In this document: positions 54,791 to 64,000 of the stretch, one piece after another | How the letters are laid out: each line of letters starts with the position of its first letter | Numbering within the stretch: position 1 is the stretch's first letter | Origin: JANQHO01 sp965218075 | Lineage (GTDB): Bacteria > Bacteroidota > Bacteroidia > Flavobacteriales > Schleiferiaceae | Direction: 5' to 3' | Length of the DNA: 64,000 nt | Assembly (NCBI GenBank): GCA_965218075.1 | Contig: CBDCJZ010000003.1 | Location: forward strand, 1,116,001-1,180,000 | Position numbers and translations under genes: made by a program | Notes under the pieces: generated by a model | Databases searched by the model: none | What the model was told of the DNA's origin: nothing | The model's input: only the letters and a program-made list of their open reading frames with translations

Positions 54791-55678
54791 TTACTTGAAC
54801 TGAGCAGCTACTTTACCCGTCTTAAGGCCTTCGCTATAATCGTAAAAACCCTCACCAGACTTTACTCCAAGCCTGCCAGCGGCAACCATATTCACCAACA
54901 AGGGAGAGGGGGCATACTTAGGATTACCAAATCCTGCATGCAATACATTGAGAATAGAAAGACATACATCCAGCCCTATAAAGTCTGCTAATTGCAAAGG
55001 TCCCATTGGATGAGCCATACCTAATTTCATGATAATATCGATTTCTTTTACTCCAGCCGTTCCCTCAAAAAGAGAAATAATGGCTTCGTTGATCATCGAC
55101 ATCAGGATACGATTGGACACAAAACCCGGATAGTCTTTACATTCAGTTGGTACTTTACCTAGTGATTTAGACAACTCTATAATGTTGAGGGTAGTAGCAT
55201 CAGAAGTAGCATAACCTCTGACAACCTCTACCAGTTTCATTATCGGTACTGGGTTCATAAAGTGCATCCCTATCACTTTATCTGCTCTTTTAGTGACCCC
55301 CGCTATTTTAGTAATAGAAATAGATGAAGTATTGGTTGCCAGAATACTATCCTCATGGCATAGTTCATCTAGTTGGGAAAATATTTCAAGTTTAAGGTCA
55401 ATGTTTTCATTGGCAGATTCAATTACCAACTCAGCTTCTTCTACGCTATCCTCTAGGTCTGTAAAAGGCTTGATATTAGTAAGAGTTTTGTTTTTGTCAT
55501 CTTCGGTAATCAGTTCTTTTTCAATTTGGCGGTCCAAATTTTTACTGATGATAGCGGTCGCTTTTTTCAAGCTAGCAGGTGAGATATCTACCAAATTAAC
55601 CTGATAATTGTGCTGTGCAAAAACATGAGCAATACCGTTTCCCATGGTACCAGCTCCAACTATTGTTACGATTTTCAT
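54791..55678 (-). CDS. 3-hydroxyacyl-CoA (3-hydroxybutyryl-CoA) dehydrogenase
   Basis: I place the start at the ATG at 55676-55678, giving 295 residues and the family start KIVTIVGAGTMGNGIAHVFA (NAD-binding). Then LATNTSSISITKIAG, RADKVIGMHFMNPVPIMKLV (catalytic His) and LADFIGLDVCLSILNVL follow. It oxidises 3-hydroxyacyl-CoA in fatty acid or butanoate metabolism. An upstream in-frame extension to 55771 has no homology. It is a single gene between decayed regions. Confidence 0.92.
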   Translation of the reverse strand: MKIVTIVGAGTMGNGIAHVFAQHNYQVNLVDISPASLKKATAIISKNLDRQIEKELITEDDKNKTLTNIKPFTDLEDSVEEAELVIESANENIDLKLEIFSQLDELCHEDSILATNTSSISITKIAGVTKRADKVIGMHFMNPVPIMKLVEVVRGYATSDATTLNIIELSKSLGKVPTECKDYPGFVSNRILMSMINEAIISLFEGTAGVKEIDIIMKLGMAHPMGPLQLADFIGLDVCLSILNVLHAGFGNPKYAPSPLLVNMVAAGRLGVKSGEGFYDYSEGLKTGKVAAQFK

Positions 55679-55829
55679 ATTTGATCTACAGTGGTTTATG
55701 TTTCCTTGAACTAAGCCTTTCTTTTGAACGGGCTTAGTTATTTCTATAATGGTTTCACTTTCTTTATACAAAGTTATCGTAAACTGGCGTTCCAGGCCAT
55801 GAAAAGCCCAAGTGGATTTTTACTACATT

Positions 55830-56250
55830 GTGATGCGATTCAGGTATATTGAAGTGGGGAACCTCATAACCTGTTTAAGTATAGGTAAGGCATCATTTGT
55901 CCGGTCTTTTGTAGTAGAATCAACCAGTAAAACGGGATAATGAGAATGCCTGGAAAAAATTGATCCTCATATTTTTGGAGTGTCCTTAATAATCGCATCA
56001 AAATAATATAATTGAAGATAAAAATCCCTATTGCTTTATTAACCAGGAAGTCCCTGATTATTATACCACGAAATATAGCAAAGGATATTCAATAGGCTAA
56101 TTAGCTGGACAAAGAATAGTCCGTATTTCCTTACTACCTTTTTTCCGTTTCAACTGTTTTTATTACACCTTAGACGAAGTCATGTCTTATTACTATTCTG
56201 ATTGTTACTTTTTGCCGTTACCGAAGGGTTTTTAGGAAGAGATTATGGAA
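55830..56250 (-). pseudogene. Relic of a thioredoxin-like (TlpA family) protein
   Basis: The minus strand contains HYPVLLVDSTTKDRTNDALP and ILKQVMRFPTSIYLN, the beta-strand and cis-proline (FPTTIYL) part of TlpA-like proteins, in one frame near 55880-55990. Upstream pieces are broken. The active-site CxxC region is not recognisable. Confidence 0.4.
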
Positions 56251-56789
56251 TAGAATATCTTTTTTAAGCCTCGAATACTTGGATGAGATAAGCTTTGTGA
56301 GCTACATAATACTGGGGGAATAACCAGTGACCTTGTTTATAATGATTTTCCATATTAGCAGCTATATTTACTATAATTATCGTTATTCTTTTTTGGCTAC
56401 TCTCAGCCGCCCTCTCTGGAAATTCAGTCTCAATAACTCCGTTATTCCCACACTCTCTTATCTGTTTTACATAATACCGGTTTCTAAAGTTTTCACAGTA
56501 TGAGAATATAGCTATTTCTATAATTATAACCAACATTTCCAGCCTTTAGGGGGAGCTATACTATCATTGTCATTTTCTTTTACATACTTTTCAACAGCTT
56601 AAAGACCCCTAAGACATCTAAAAGTAAAAAACTAGGGAACTTCTTTACCTATTCGTTCTTTTCAAAATATTATCAGAAAAGATAAAAAGTTAAAGGAAAT
56701 TGATACTAGTGGTTTTCCCGTAAACTTTTAACTGAAAACGCCTTTTTCAGTTAAGCTGGCAAGAAATACTGACCATTATCAGAGAGATA
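56251..56789. other. Gene-poor interval with an unidentified open frame
   Basis: A 90-codon minus-strand frame (56264-56536) is open but I recognise no motif in it and see no ribosome site. It could be a remnant of the TlpA-like gene's N-terminal domain. Nothing else is found. Confidence 0.35.
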
Positions 56790-58360
56790 CTTTGATGGAA
56801 ATTATTCAACAACATCATTTCAGCGCCTCAGTCTATTTTGTAATCCTTATTTCCATTATTATTGGTCTAAGCCTGATAAGTGATTACAAGCTTTTTATGA
56901 TTCCGTCAAGAATTACGATTTTTCTGATTTTTTCACTCTACCTGATGATAACCGGCACTCTTTATAGTCCGCTCTTAAAGCTTGGACTTTAAGTATTGGG
57001 ATATTGACAATTGTAGTATTGAACTATCTCTCGGGTCTCGAAGTTTTTCAAACAGTTTGTTACGCTTATGATATGAATTATAAGACATCCAAAGCAGTTA
57101 TACAGCTATGCCAGTCATGGATAGCTTAATCAGCCGATTCATTGGTAAAATACGATAAGCAATATGCTATAAAACATTTGGGTAACTGGCGAAATAAGTA
57201 TAGTCAGTATGTAAACCCCTGGATTTGTCATTCTGAATATTAGTGGGGGGCTTACGGAGTGCTCTTTGGACGATGAAAGTCTTACAAGAAAGCAGATAGT
57301 CTTAGCAGCGGGAAGCTATTTAAGCATTGTCATCTGATCAATGGTTCTTCCTGGGGAATGCCGGGAATTGCTTACTTCAGAGAGTTGAAATACTGCCACC
57401 TCAATAAGTTAATAGAAACCTCTCCATACAACAAAGTTCACTTAAACCAAATTGAGTAAGGGTATTCTTAATCCCGTAGCTTTTACCCTAGCTGTAAATG
57501 ATCTATTTTTCAGAATAAAGAATGTGAATTATGGAAGGTATCATTATCCTATGGACAGAGGATATGCTTTTGACAGAAGGCTTAATGAAAATACTGGAGA
57601 GCTACTGGACAGAAAATTTGGAGATTATAGCTCGCTTGAATTTAAATCAGAAATTCCCACCCTCTATCTTATCACTAACCATAATAGGTGATGGTAGAAA
57701 GCTATTAATGAGCAATCATCCCGTTTCATATCTTACCTATTACTTCTCCTTAATAGGGGCATTAGAAAAGAAAAAATATGATGGAAGTGGAATATTCATG
57801 TATTTTTAGCCGGCAACAAGCAACTAATTTAAGTTTTATTACAGCTCTGAGATTGAGAACTTCTTTTCCCTATATTACTCCTTGTGGTCAAGCTTCCTTC
57901 TGAACCTCCTATTAAGTTGATAGATGCCGGTGTGAGAGATAATAAGGGTCTAGAGTTATCGTTACACTATATTTAATGAGTTTAAAAGATTGACTACGCA
58001 AAAACACCGGCGGAGTAGTAATTGTACAAATCAAAGCGAATTGTCCAGACAAAGCTTCTATTAAAAAGAATACCATACTAAATTCGATCAACTTACTTTA
58101 CCTATAGAATGGAGTAACTGAGAGTTTTACAACCTACAAGTTTACAACAAATCTTTCTTGATACAGATAAGTACAGATTATCTCCATTGCCAGTTTAGAT
58201 CATTTGTTTTTCATTTTTCAGAAGAAAGATCAGATTTCGCTAAGCTAGGTATCTAGCAGATTAAGGAAAAAGAAAACATTGTTAATAGCTTTTACAAAGA
58301 GTTAAACCAGCAATCTCTAAGAGAACTTCGGGAAGTTCTGAAACAAAGAAGCTATTAATC
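56790..58360 (+). pseudogene. Patatin-like phospholipase, multiply disrupted
   Basis: Collinear pieces on the plus strand: a membrane start (56795, VYFVILISIIIGLSLI), NGSSWGMPGIAYFRELK (57340, the nucleophile GxSxG region with Gly to Trp), LNPVAFTLAVNDLFFRIKN (57470), DRGYAFDRRLNENTGELLDR, IIGDGRKLLMSNHPVSYLTY (shifted frame, 57680), IKLIDAGVRDNKGLELSLHY (57915, catalytic Asp-Gly) and a tail to about 58360. Many stops and shifts. These are landmarks of the long membrane patatins of Cytophagales. Confidence 0.75.
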
Positions 58361-58637
58361 TCTGTTTTTTTGGGGAGTGTTTGCTTCTAAAGAACTAAAC
58401 CTGTTAGCACTCTTATTATACTTTCTAATCCGAGCCTTTTAGCTTTACCAACCAACTACCGGGCCTTCTTTATTGCACTTACAGTAAACCCATTACACAC
58501 CTAAAGAGTCGCTTCTATCACTATGTGCCAGTCCTAGCTAAAAAGTAAAGCACTTATCTGCAAACTATAGTGAGCTACAAACCCTCTACTTTAAGCCTTG
58601 ATCTTAAGAACATTACAATCTCAACCTCCTATTAAAA
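58361..58637. other. Interval after the patatin relic
   Basis: No gene, hairpin or repeat that I can support. Confidence 0.4.
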
Positions 58638-59849
58638 CTACCGATCTTCTTCTAGTTCTCGCTCAATCATATTTTTCAATCCCTTAGCTTTTTTAAGATC
58701 ATTGGGATTATCACATAAGGCAATTGCCTTTATCACTAAAATTTTGGCTTTTTCATAGTCTTTCAAGAGATAGACGGCATAGGATTCCAATATGCAGTAA
58801 CGAAAAGACTCATGGTATGAATTTGCTCTAGCGGCCAATTGACGAGCTTTATGTAGGGCATCTTTTGATCGATACAGATCAATAATTTCAAAGGACTGAT
58901 CAAAGAGATATTTAGCCTTAAGGCTATCGTTTTTTTGCCACTCTGCATTTTGTATGGCTTGGTTTTTCCACGGAGAAAAGCTATTAGTTTCCTCGGCAAA
59001 CAGAATAGCGGTATTCAGCTTTAAATCCGCTGCTGCTACACTAGTGTTGGGATTGGCAGGAATGAGGATCTTAAAGATTTTATCAAGCAAAACGGTATCA
59101 CCATTTTCAATAGCTAGATCAAGGTTGTAATTGAACGCTTTTTTGTAAAAATCGCTAAAATCAAAACTTTCTGATTTTGAAGCTATGGCTTTTTTATTAC
59201 TGATTATTTTTTGAGGATAATCTGTTTCCAAATCAATTCCAAAACGGATTAGAACAGGTAAAGCCATATCAGAAGAAAGTTGATTGTCGTCCAGACTATT
59301 TAAAAATTCAAGAGCTAAGCTCAGAGTTTCATGGAAAGCGAAGTTTAAAGCCTGTATTTGTAAAAGGCTGTTCCATTCATAGATGCTAAGCTGATGACTA
59401 CTGTATTTTTCTTTGAGTATCGGATAAGTGGTTTTAAAACTCTTAGCTTTTTGGGTGGCGATCAGTAAGTTTTCAGATGACTGATAATTAGCCACTGTAT
59501 GATATAATATTTCATCGGCTCCCAGAAAGTAAAAGCCCGGAAGTTCCTGAGTGGGAAATAAATCTATCCAGCGGCTGCCCATTTCAGTATGCGCGTAGAT
59601 AGAAAGAAGAGTAAATTGCAGCCAAGCTTTTTCGAGCTTTGGATCATCAAATACGTCGTTGTCATCCATTTGTTGAAAAGCATCATTATCAGTGTAAACT
59701 ACTACTACTAACATTAATTTTTTACTCCGAGCTATGTTAAGCATTTTCTGGTATTTTTTCAGGCTACTCACATTGATAAAATCAATACCTTGGTCATCAA
59801 GCTCTGGAGATAAAAGGAACGCAAGAAACGCAAGAAATATAGATTTCAT
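58638..59849 (-). CDS. Thioredoxin-fold/TPR periplasmic protein
   Basis: The ATG at 59847-59849 gives 403 residues with a short signal peptide (KSIFLAFLAFLLSPELDDQG). Residues ~20-130 resemble a thioredoxin-like domain of the DUF255 or thiol-reductase type (MLNIARSKKLMLVVVVYTDN, WLQFTLLSIYAH) without a CxxC pair, so it is not a redox enzyme. The C-terminal half is all-alpha with TPR-like helix pairs (ARQLAARANSYHESFRYCIL, DYEKAKILVIKAIALCDNPN). The upstream ATG at 59897 would overlap the OstA-like stop. Its function is unknown. It may assist envelope assembly, as it lies next to the OstA-like gene. Confidence 0.6.
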   Translation of the reverse strand: MKSIFLAFLAFLLSPELDDQGIDFINVSSLKKYQKMLNIARSKKLMLVVVVYTDNDAFQQMDDNDVFDDPKLEKAWLQFTLLSIYAHTEMGSRWIDLFPTQELPGFYFLGADEILYHTVANYQSSENLLIATQKAKSFKTTYPILKEKYSSHQLSIYEWNSLLQIQALNFAFHETLSLALEFLNSLDDNQLSSDMALPVLIRFGIDLETDYPQKIISNKKAIASKSESFDFSDFYKKAFNYNLDLAIENGDTVLLDKIFKILIPANPNTSVAAADLKLNTAILFAEETNSFSPWKNQAIQNAEWQKNDSLKAKYLFDQSFEIIDLYRSKDALHKARQLAARANSYHESFRYCILESYAVYLLKDYEKAKILVIKAIALCDNPNDLKKAKGLKNMIERELEEDR

Positions 59850-59893
59850 GATAGGTCTCTTTGCAACCCAGAGGTGAAATAAGCCTATTAGTT

Positions 59894-61516
59894 TCATTTA
59901 AAAATATCTCGTTTTGTTTTAGGTCTAATGTCGAAGTGGGGGACAAATCCTTCTAAAATATCTTCGCCAGGCATAATTTTATCTAAAGGATGAAGTTTAG
60001 CTTCAGGGTTTTTTGAAAGTTTAATTTTTTTAACGGTGTTGTCAACCAGTGATATTAATATGTTACTCGAAGTACTTTTATTCATACCGATGAATTCATC
60101 GTTATCATTTTTTGGATAATACAAACTTTGCCCGTTCCCGTTTACATAGACCTTTCTCAGATCATTACTATAAAATTTACCAAATATGTTCCTCCCTTTA
60201 ACCTGATTATATTTAATCGAATCCACTATGCTGATAATAAAGGAATTGCCAAAAACTTTGAGGCTGTCTAGCTCATCATTTTTGATACTCATATAAATAG
60301 TATCCCCAGTAATCTGGGTGGAGTCATTCCAAAGTATAGGATCGTAATACATTCTAAATGTAGAATCGCGTGTAGAATAGGTGAGAGAATCACACCAGCC
60401 TTGAAAGTCCTTTTTAAAAATGCGTACTTGATGGAATATTTTTATCTGTCGAAAATATCCCAAAGAATCGTGGATTACGGCACTCAAAAGCGTATCTCCG
60501 TGAATGTATAAAGTATCGTCATTTTGTAAGATGCTATAAACAGGTTCCAGGGTTACAAAAGTGCTGTCATATTTTCCAATATAGTGTCCATAACCTCCGG
60601 TTATAACGTAATCATCAATGGTATCGTGAATAAATACATTATTAAAAGCTTCACCAAATTTAGTAGCCTTTTCATAATAGAGGCTATCGCTTGTCAGGTA
60701 TTTATGATTGTGATATAAACGGGTGTTATGCTCAAATCGGGCTATATCTGTAGTCGTATTGTAGATTCCATTTTCGCAGTAAATATAACTGCTGTCGCTA
60801 ATAATGCTGGTAGGGCCATAAAAGAAAGCATTGCTAGTATTAGAGTTGTAGATCAGAGTATCGGATTCAATTATATAATCGGGATTTGTGAGAACGACAT
60901 TACCTTTAAAATTGAAGACCTTATCCTGGGTATTGTAATAACCCTGATTGCTGGTCAAAATATTTTCATCACTGAGAATAGTGCCTCCTTCAGTGTAGAA
61001 AGCAAGGCTAGTTTTGCGATTGTAGCCGAGATGATCGGTAAAAAGTTCTATTTTCTTATCCTTAAGTTTCACGGTATCTCCAAAAACAATAGCTTTGCGG
61101 GTAAAACCATCGTATTTTAGATAATCGCCCCACAAGAAGATGGTATCCCCTAGGCTGATCTTTATGTTTTGAAAGGCGTGGAGCCTGTTTTTATGAGAGT
61201 AAAACCAAGCGCTATCGCAATACATCAGTGCACCTTCATGCTCAAAAACAACGTTACCTAAAAGGTGGCTTTTATTCAGTCCTTTTTGATAGATTCCTCT
61301 ATCGGCATTTTTAATGTTAATGCGTTCTCCCTTTTCTTTTAGCTGTCCAAAGACAGTAAAAGTGAGGAAAAGACTAGGCCATAGTAGACTCTTCGAGATA
61401 AATAGTTTGGTCTCGATTAGGTCCGACTGAAATAATAGTAATTGGTACACCCAATTCTCTCTGGAGAAAAGAAACATAATTTTTGAATTCCTGGGGAGTT
61501 TCTTCATAATTGTCAA
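59894..61516 (-). CDS. OstA-like LPS transport protein (LptA/OstA family)
   Basis: A large protein rich in short beta repeats. OstA-type text is frequent: GNVVFEHEGALMYCDSAWFY, DTIFLWGDYLKYDGFTRKAI, FKGNVVLTNPDYIIESDTLI, NGDTVL-type DSLYYEKATKFGEAFNNVFI. It belongs to the group that bridges LPS across the periplasm; in Bacteroidota it is next to purA, as here. Residues LLWPSLFLTFTVFGQLKEKG near 61380 look like a signal peptide, but there is no ATG, GTG or TTG just before it. The next ATG upstream (61516) is 143 bases inside purA, so the true start is uncertain; it may initiate at a rare codon. Confidence 0.75.
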   Translation of the reverse strand: MTIMKKLPRNSKIMFLFSRENWVYQLLLFQSDLIETKLFISKSLLWPSLFLTFTVFGQLKEKGERINIKNADRGIYQKGLNKSHLLGNVVFEHEGALMYCDSAWFYSHKNRLHAFQNIKISLGDTIFLWGDYLKYDGFTRKAIVFGDTVKLKDKKIELFTDHLGYNRKTSLAFYTEGGTILSDENILTSNQGYYNTQDKVFNFKGNVVLTNPDYIIESDTLIYNSNTSNAFFYGPTSIISDSSYIYCENGIYNTTTDIARFEHNTRLYHNHKYLTSDSLYYEKATKFGEAFNNVFIHDTIDDYVITGGYGHYIGKYDSTFVTLEPVYSILQNDDTLYIHGDTLLSAVIHDSLGYFRQIKIFHQVRIFKKDFQGWCDSLTYSTRDSTFRMYYDPILWNDSTQITGDTIYMSIKNDELDSLKVFGNSFIISIVDSIKYNQVKGRNIFGKFYSNDLRKVYVNGNGQSLYYPKNDNDEFIGMNKSTSSNILISLVDNTVKKIKLSKNPEAKLHPLDKIMPGEDILEGFVPHFDIRPKTKRDIFK

Positions 61517-62660
61517 TCGATCTGAGATCTTCTTTCCAGCTAGGTAATTCCGTATAAATAGGTTCCACTAGATGCTTTTCAATGCTGTAAGGCAAGTAGT
61601 CAATTTCCATGCCTTTGTAACGATAGGAAGTACATACTTTAATATTATCAATACCACTAAGCACGTCTGACTTCATCATAATGAGGTTGGTAGCCCCATT
61701 AATGTCAATAGCATGATGAAGAGCAGGAAGGTCTAGCCAGCCGCATCTTCGGGGGCGGCCAGTTGTGGCTCCAAATTCATGTCCATTTTTTCCGAGAAAT
61801 TCTCCTATATCGTCACACAACTCAGTAGGAAAGGGGCCACCACCTACACGTGTACAGTAGGCTTTAAAAATGCCGTAGACCTTATTGATTCGATTGGGGG
61901 CAATCCCCAAGCCAGTGCAGCTTCCTGCACATATGGTTGTAGAAGAAGTTACAAAAGGATAACTTCCAAAATCAATATCTAAAAGAGAGCCTTGAGCACC
62001 TTCGGCGAGTATAGACTTATTTCCTTTAAGGGCAGTATTTATATAATGTTCAGAATCAATCAGATTTAGCTTGGAGAGAAAGTCTACTGCTTCAAGCCAT
62101 TCGGATTCCAGAGAATCTAAGCTGTATTCAAAATCAGGATAATGACTAAGGATATGTTCGTGCTTAGTTAGCAATTGCTTGTAACGATCTCTAAAATCTT
62201 CTAGCTCAATGTCGCCTACACGTAATCCGTTACGCCCAATTTTGTCCATATAGGCTGGGCCAATGCCCTTTAAGGTAGAACCGATCTTATTTTTGCCTTT
62301 AGTCTGTTCTGATGCCGTATCTAGCAAGCGATGCGAGGGCAAAATAAGGTGTGCTTTACGGGAAATGAGCAAGGTCTTGTTCACGTCTATGTCGAATTTC
62401 AAGAGATTTTCTATTTCCTTTTTAAAAACTACTGGATCAATTACGACCCCATTTCCAATTACGTTGATAACCTCCTTGTGAAAAATCCCTGAAGGGAGGG
62501 TGTGTAACACGTGTTTGATAATATCAAACTCAAGAGTATGTCCGGCATTAGGGCCGCCCTGAAAGCGAGCAATGATATCGTAGTTACACGTTAACACGTC
62601 TACGATTTTACCTTTACCTTCATCGCCCCATTGCAATCCTAATAATACATCTACTGCCAT
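61374..62660 (-). CDS. purA: Adenylosuccinate synthetase
   Basis: A 428-residue enzyme of AMP synthesis. It has WGDEGKGKIVDVL (P-loop-like, residues ~11-23), FQGGPNAGHTLEF, STLKGIGPAYMDKIGRNGLR, LAEGAQGSLLDIDFGSYPFV, GRPRRCGWLDLPAL and ISVGPNRDQTIYL. It is full length. Only the first few bases downstream overlap the OstA-like reading frame. Confidence 0.97.
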   Translation of the reverse strand: MAVDVLLGLQWGDEGKGKIVDVLTCNYDIIARFQGGPNAGHTLEFDIIKHVLHTLPSGIFHKEVINVIGNGVVIDPVVFKKEIENLLKFDIDVNKTLLISRKAHLILPSHRLLDTASEQTKGKNKIGSTLKGIGPAYMDKIGRNGLRVGDIELEDFRDRYKQLLTKHEHILSHYPDFEYSLDSLESEWLEAVDFLSKLNLIDSEHYINTALKGNKSILAEGAQGSLLDIDFGSYPFVTSSTTICAGSCTGLGIAPNRINKVYGIFKAYCTRVGGGPFPTELCDDIGEFLGKNGHEFGATTGRPRRCGWLDLPALHHAIDINGATNLIMMKSDVLSGIDNIKVCTSYRYKGMEIDYLPYSIEKHLVEPIYTELPSWKEDLRSIDNYEETPQEFKNYVSFLQRELGVPITIISVGPNRDQTIYLEESTMA

Positions 62661-62687
62661 GAAAAAAGAATATAATAAAGTTCATTA

Positions 62688-63137
62688 TTAGTTTTCATCA
62701 GGACTGGGATTGCGTGTCCCGTATAAATAAAGAAAGTGGGAATTGATGTTAATCCCAAAGACTTCCGCTGCAGTTTCCTTAATTTGCTGTAAGCGCGGGT
62801 CACAAAACTCCAGCACTTCTCCAGTGTCAGTTAAAATAATGTGATCGTGTTGCTTATTATAGAAGCACTTTTCATAATACAATTGGTTTTGCCCAAACTG
62901 ATGTTTACAGACCAGTTTGCAATCTAGTAACAGTTCAATAGTATTATACAAGGTAGCACGGCTTACACGGTGACTTTTGTTCTTCATCAGAATATAAAGC
63001 GACTCTATATCAAAGTGTCCATCATGATCATAAATTTCCCTTAGAATAGTATATCGACCAGGGGTTTTACGCTGATGGTTTCTTTCGACATGTTGAGTAA
63101 AAACCTGTTTTACCATTTCAAACTCTTTATCTGTCAT
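62688..63137 (-). CDS. Fur family transcriptional regulator
   Basis: A 149-residue winged-helix repressor. It has RKTPGRYTILREIYDHDGHF, VSRATLYNTIELLLDCKLV (recognition helix) and metal site residues in CKHQFGQNQLYYEKC, HDHIILTDTGEVLEFCDPRL. The order RelA/SpoT-Fur-PurA is common in Cytophagales. Whether it senses iron, peroxide or zinc cannot be told. The C-terminal CxxC zinc site of classical Fur is absent. Confidence 0.88.
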   Translation of the reverse strand: MTDKEFEMVKQVFTQHVERNHQRKTPGRYTILREIYDHDGHFDIESLYILMKNKSHRVSRATLYNTIELLLDCKLVCKHQFGQNQLYYEKCFYNKQHDHIILTDTGEVLEFCDPRLQQIKETAAEVFGININSHFLYLYGTRNPSPDEN

Positions 63138-63167
63138 ATTCCGCTTAAAATGTAAAAGTAAGAATTC

Positions 63168-64000
63168 TCAGCCAGTACATCCTCGTTCTACCGATGTAAC
63201 TCCTTCGACTTTTTTGAGTTCTTCGATAACCTTGCTCAAGTGAGTTTCGTCCTGAACAACTATAGTGATTAGCCCTTCAAACACTCCATCATCACCAGCT
63301 ATATTAATATCACGGATATTTATGTTTAAGTCGTTGGAAATAATTCGGGTAACTTTATTGACAAGCCCAACGGTATCAATACCTCGAATAACAAGTACAG
63401 TTGAATATTCTGATCGGTCTCCGGAAACCCATCTGGCTTTAATGATACGATCCGCAAAATTGGACTGTATGTATATGGCGTTAAGACAATCTTTACGATG
63501 CACCTTAATGCCTTTATTGATTACGACAAGTCCAAATATTTCATCTCCAAAAATAGGATTACAGCATTTGGCAAGTGTATAATCGAAGGCGTTTTCTTCA
63601 CCCCCGAATATTAGTATTTTTTTATTCCCTTCTTTTTCTTTAAAGTGAGAATGCTCAAGGATTTTTTCTGCTTTTTTGGACTTGACAAAAATGCGATTGC
63701 GCAGATAAGTATAAAAATCTCCTGACTGATTATTCACGAATTCTTTGATTTGGCTGTTATCAATAATTTTCATACCTACTTTATAATAAAGCTCGGTGGA
63801 ATTCTTGAGTTTAAAGTACTTAACCATTTTTTGAATAAGCTTTTCGGTAAGCTTCACTTTCATGTAATTAAGTTTCCGCTTTAACAAAACTTTTCCTTCA
63901 GTAGCTGCTTCTTTTTGCTCGCTTTTAAGAGCATGTCTGATCTTAGATTTAGCTTTGGCGGTTACCACATAAGTGAGCCATTCTTCACTAGGCTTTTGTT
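63168..64000 (-). CDS. RelA/SpoT (p)ppGpp synthetase/hydrolase, C-terminal part
   Basis: The open frame continues through 64000 (QKPSEEWLTYVVTAKAKSKI), so the gene extends beyond the window; the part here has 277 codons. It holds the helical domain, the conserved-Cys motif LAKCCNPIFGDEIFGLVVIN and KVHRKDCLNA (zinc-finger-like), and the C-terminal ACT domain (STVLVIRGIDTVGLVNKVTR, GLITIVVQDETHLSKVIEEL). These parts sense ribosome state and regulate the catalytic domain upstream. Confidence 0.93.
   Translation of the reverse strand, partial: QKPSEEWLTYVVTAKAKSKIRHALKSEQKEAATEGKVLLKRKLNYMKVKLTEKLIQKMVKYFKLKNSTELYYKVGMKIIDNSQIKEFVNNQSGDFYTYLRNRIFVKSKKAEKILEHSHFKEKEGNKKILIFGGEENAFDYTLAKCCNPIFGDEIFGLVVINKGIKVHRKDCLNAIYIQSNFADRIIKARWVSGDRSEYSTVLVIRGIDTVGLVNKVTRIISNDLNINIRDINIAGDDGVFEGLITIVVQDETHLSKVIEELKKVEGVTSVERGCTG

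Noticed and set aside
1..64000. CRISPR arrays or cas genes
   Set aside because: No regularly spaced direct repeats and no Cas motifs were seen.

Overview
The window comes from a Bacteroidota chromosome, most likely of the Cytophagales. Evidence: the order RelA/SpoT - Fur - PurA - OstA-like protein, the run parA-parB-DUF5683-dapB-lepB-WbqC, the run nusB-DUF1573-yajC-YbbR-coaE-nnr, a very large LptD-like porin, a 549-residue signal peptidase I, split metH genes and TAnnTTTG-type -7 promoter motifs. The DNA is AT-rich and unusually full of broken genes. Core genes beside them are intact, so the frameshifts look like real decay rather than read errors. This fits a host-associated or recently bottlenecked lineage (inference).

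Layout. 1-4208 (minus): a dead methionine operon, metH1-metH2-metF, with many frameshifts and stops. 4299-7234 (plus): a transferred two-gene cassette, a DNA methyltransferase fused to an HNH nuclease domain followed by a HEPN-domain protein. 7304-32666: mostly sound housekeeping genes (metG, tRNA-Arg, pabA, lptD, amidase, a DnaQ-like exonuclease, an acyl-CoA carboxylase subunit, the parA/dapB/lepB operon with a broken parB, an ABC exporter, and the nusB-to-nnr operon). 32770-34440: a deleted transposable restriction-modification remnant and junk. 34466-38080: tRNA-Met, START-like, PAP2 and two glycosyltransferase genes. 38490-43461: an accessory island with a dead methyltransferase-Mrr fusion, phage-tail-like remnants and a complete IS1595-type element. 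44087-50625: fabI, a TalC-CBS fusion next to kdsA, lolD, sucC and a broken MacB-type permease. 50647-54743: a second IS1595-associated restriction-modification pair, a broken transposase, a broken integrase and a tRNA-Met 3' fragment. 54791-64000: 3-hydroxyacyl-CoA dehydrogenase, a long decayed stretch (TlpA-like and patatin remnants), a thioredoxin/TPR protein, OstA-like, purA, fur and the end of a RelA/SpoT gene.

The most unusual system is a family of IS1595-like elements with ends starting GGAATTATATAC that carry restriction-modification genes as cargo. The element at 40859-43461 has a 24-bp perfect inverted repeat, an 8-bp target duplication, a frameshifted ISXO2-type transposase, a frameshifted DNA methyltransferase and an intact endonuclease-VII-like nuclease gene. 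The element at 50647-52400 carries an intact Dam-like methyltransferase and a HaeIII-type endonuclease. The element at 32770-33576 is an internally deleted copy of the latter type. With the methyltransferase-HNH/HEPN cassette and the methyltransferase-Mrr pseudogene, the window holds four unrelated restriction-modification-type modules. A second lead is the TalC-CBS fusion beside kdsA, where a transaldolase-like domain takes the place of the sugar isomerase domain expected in arabinose-5-phosphate isomerase.
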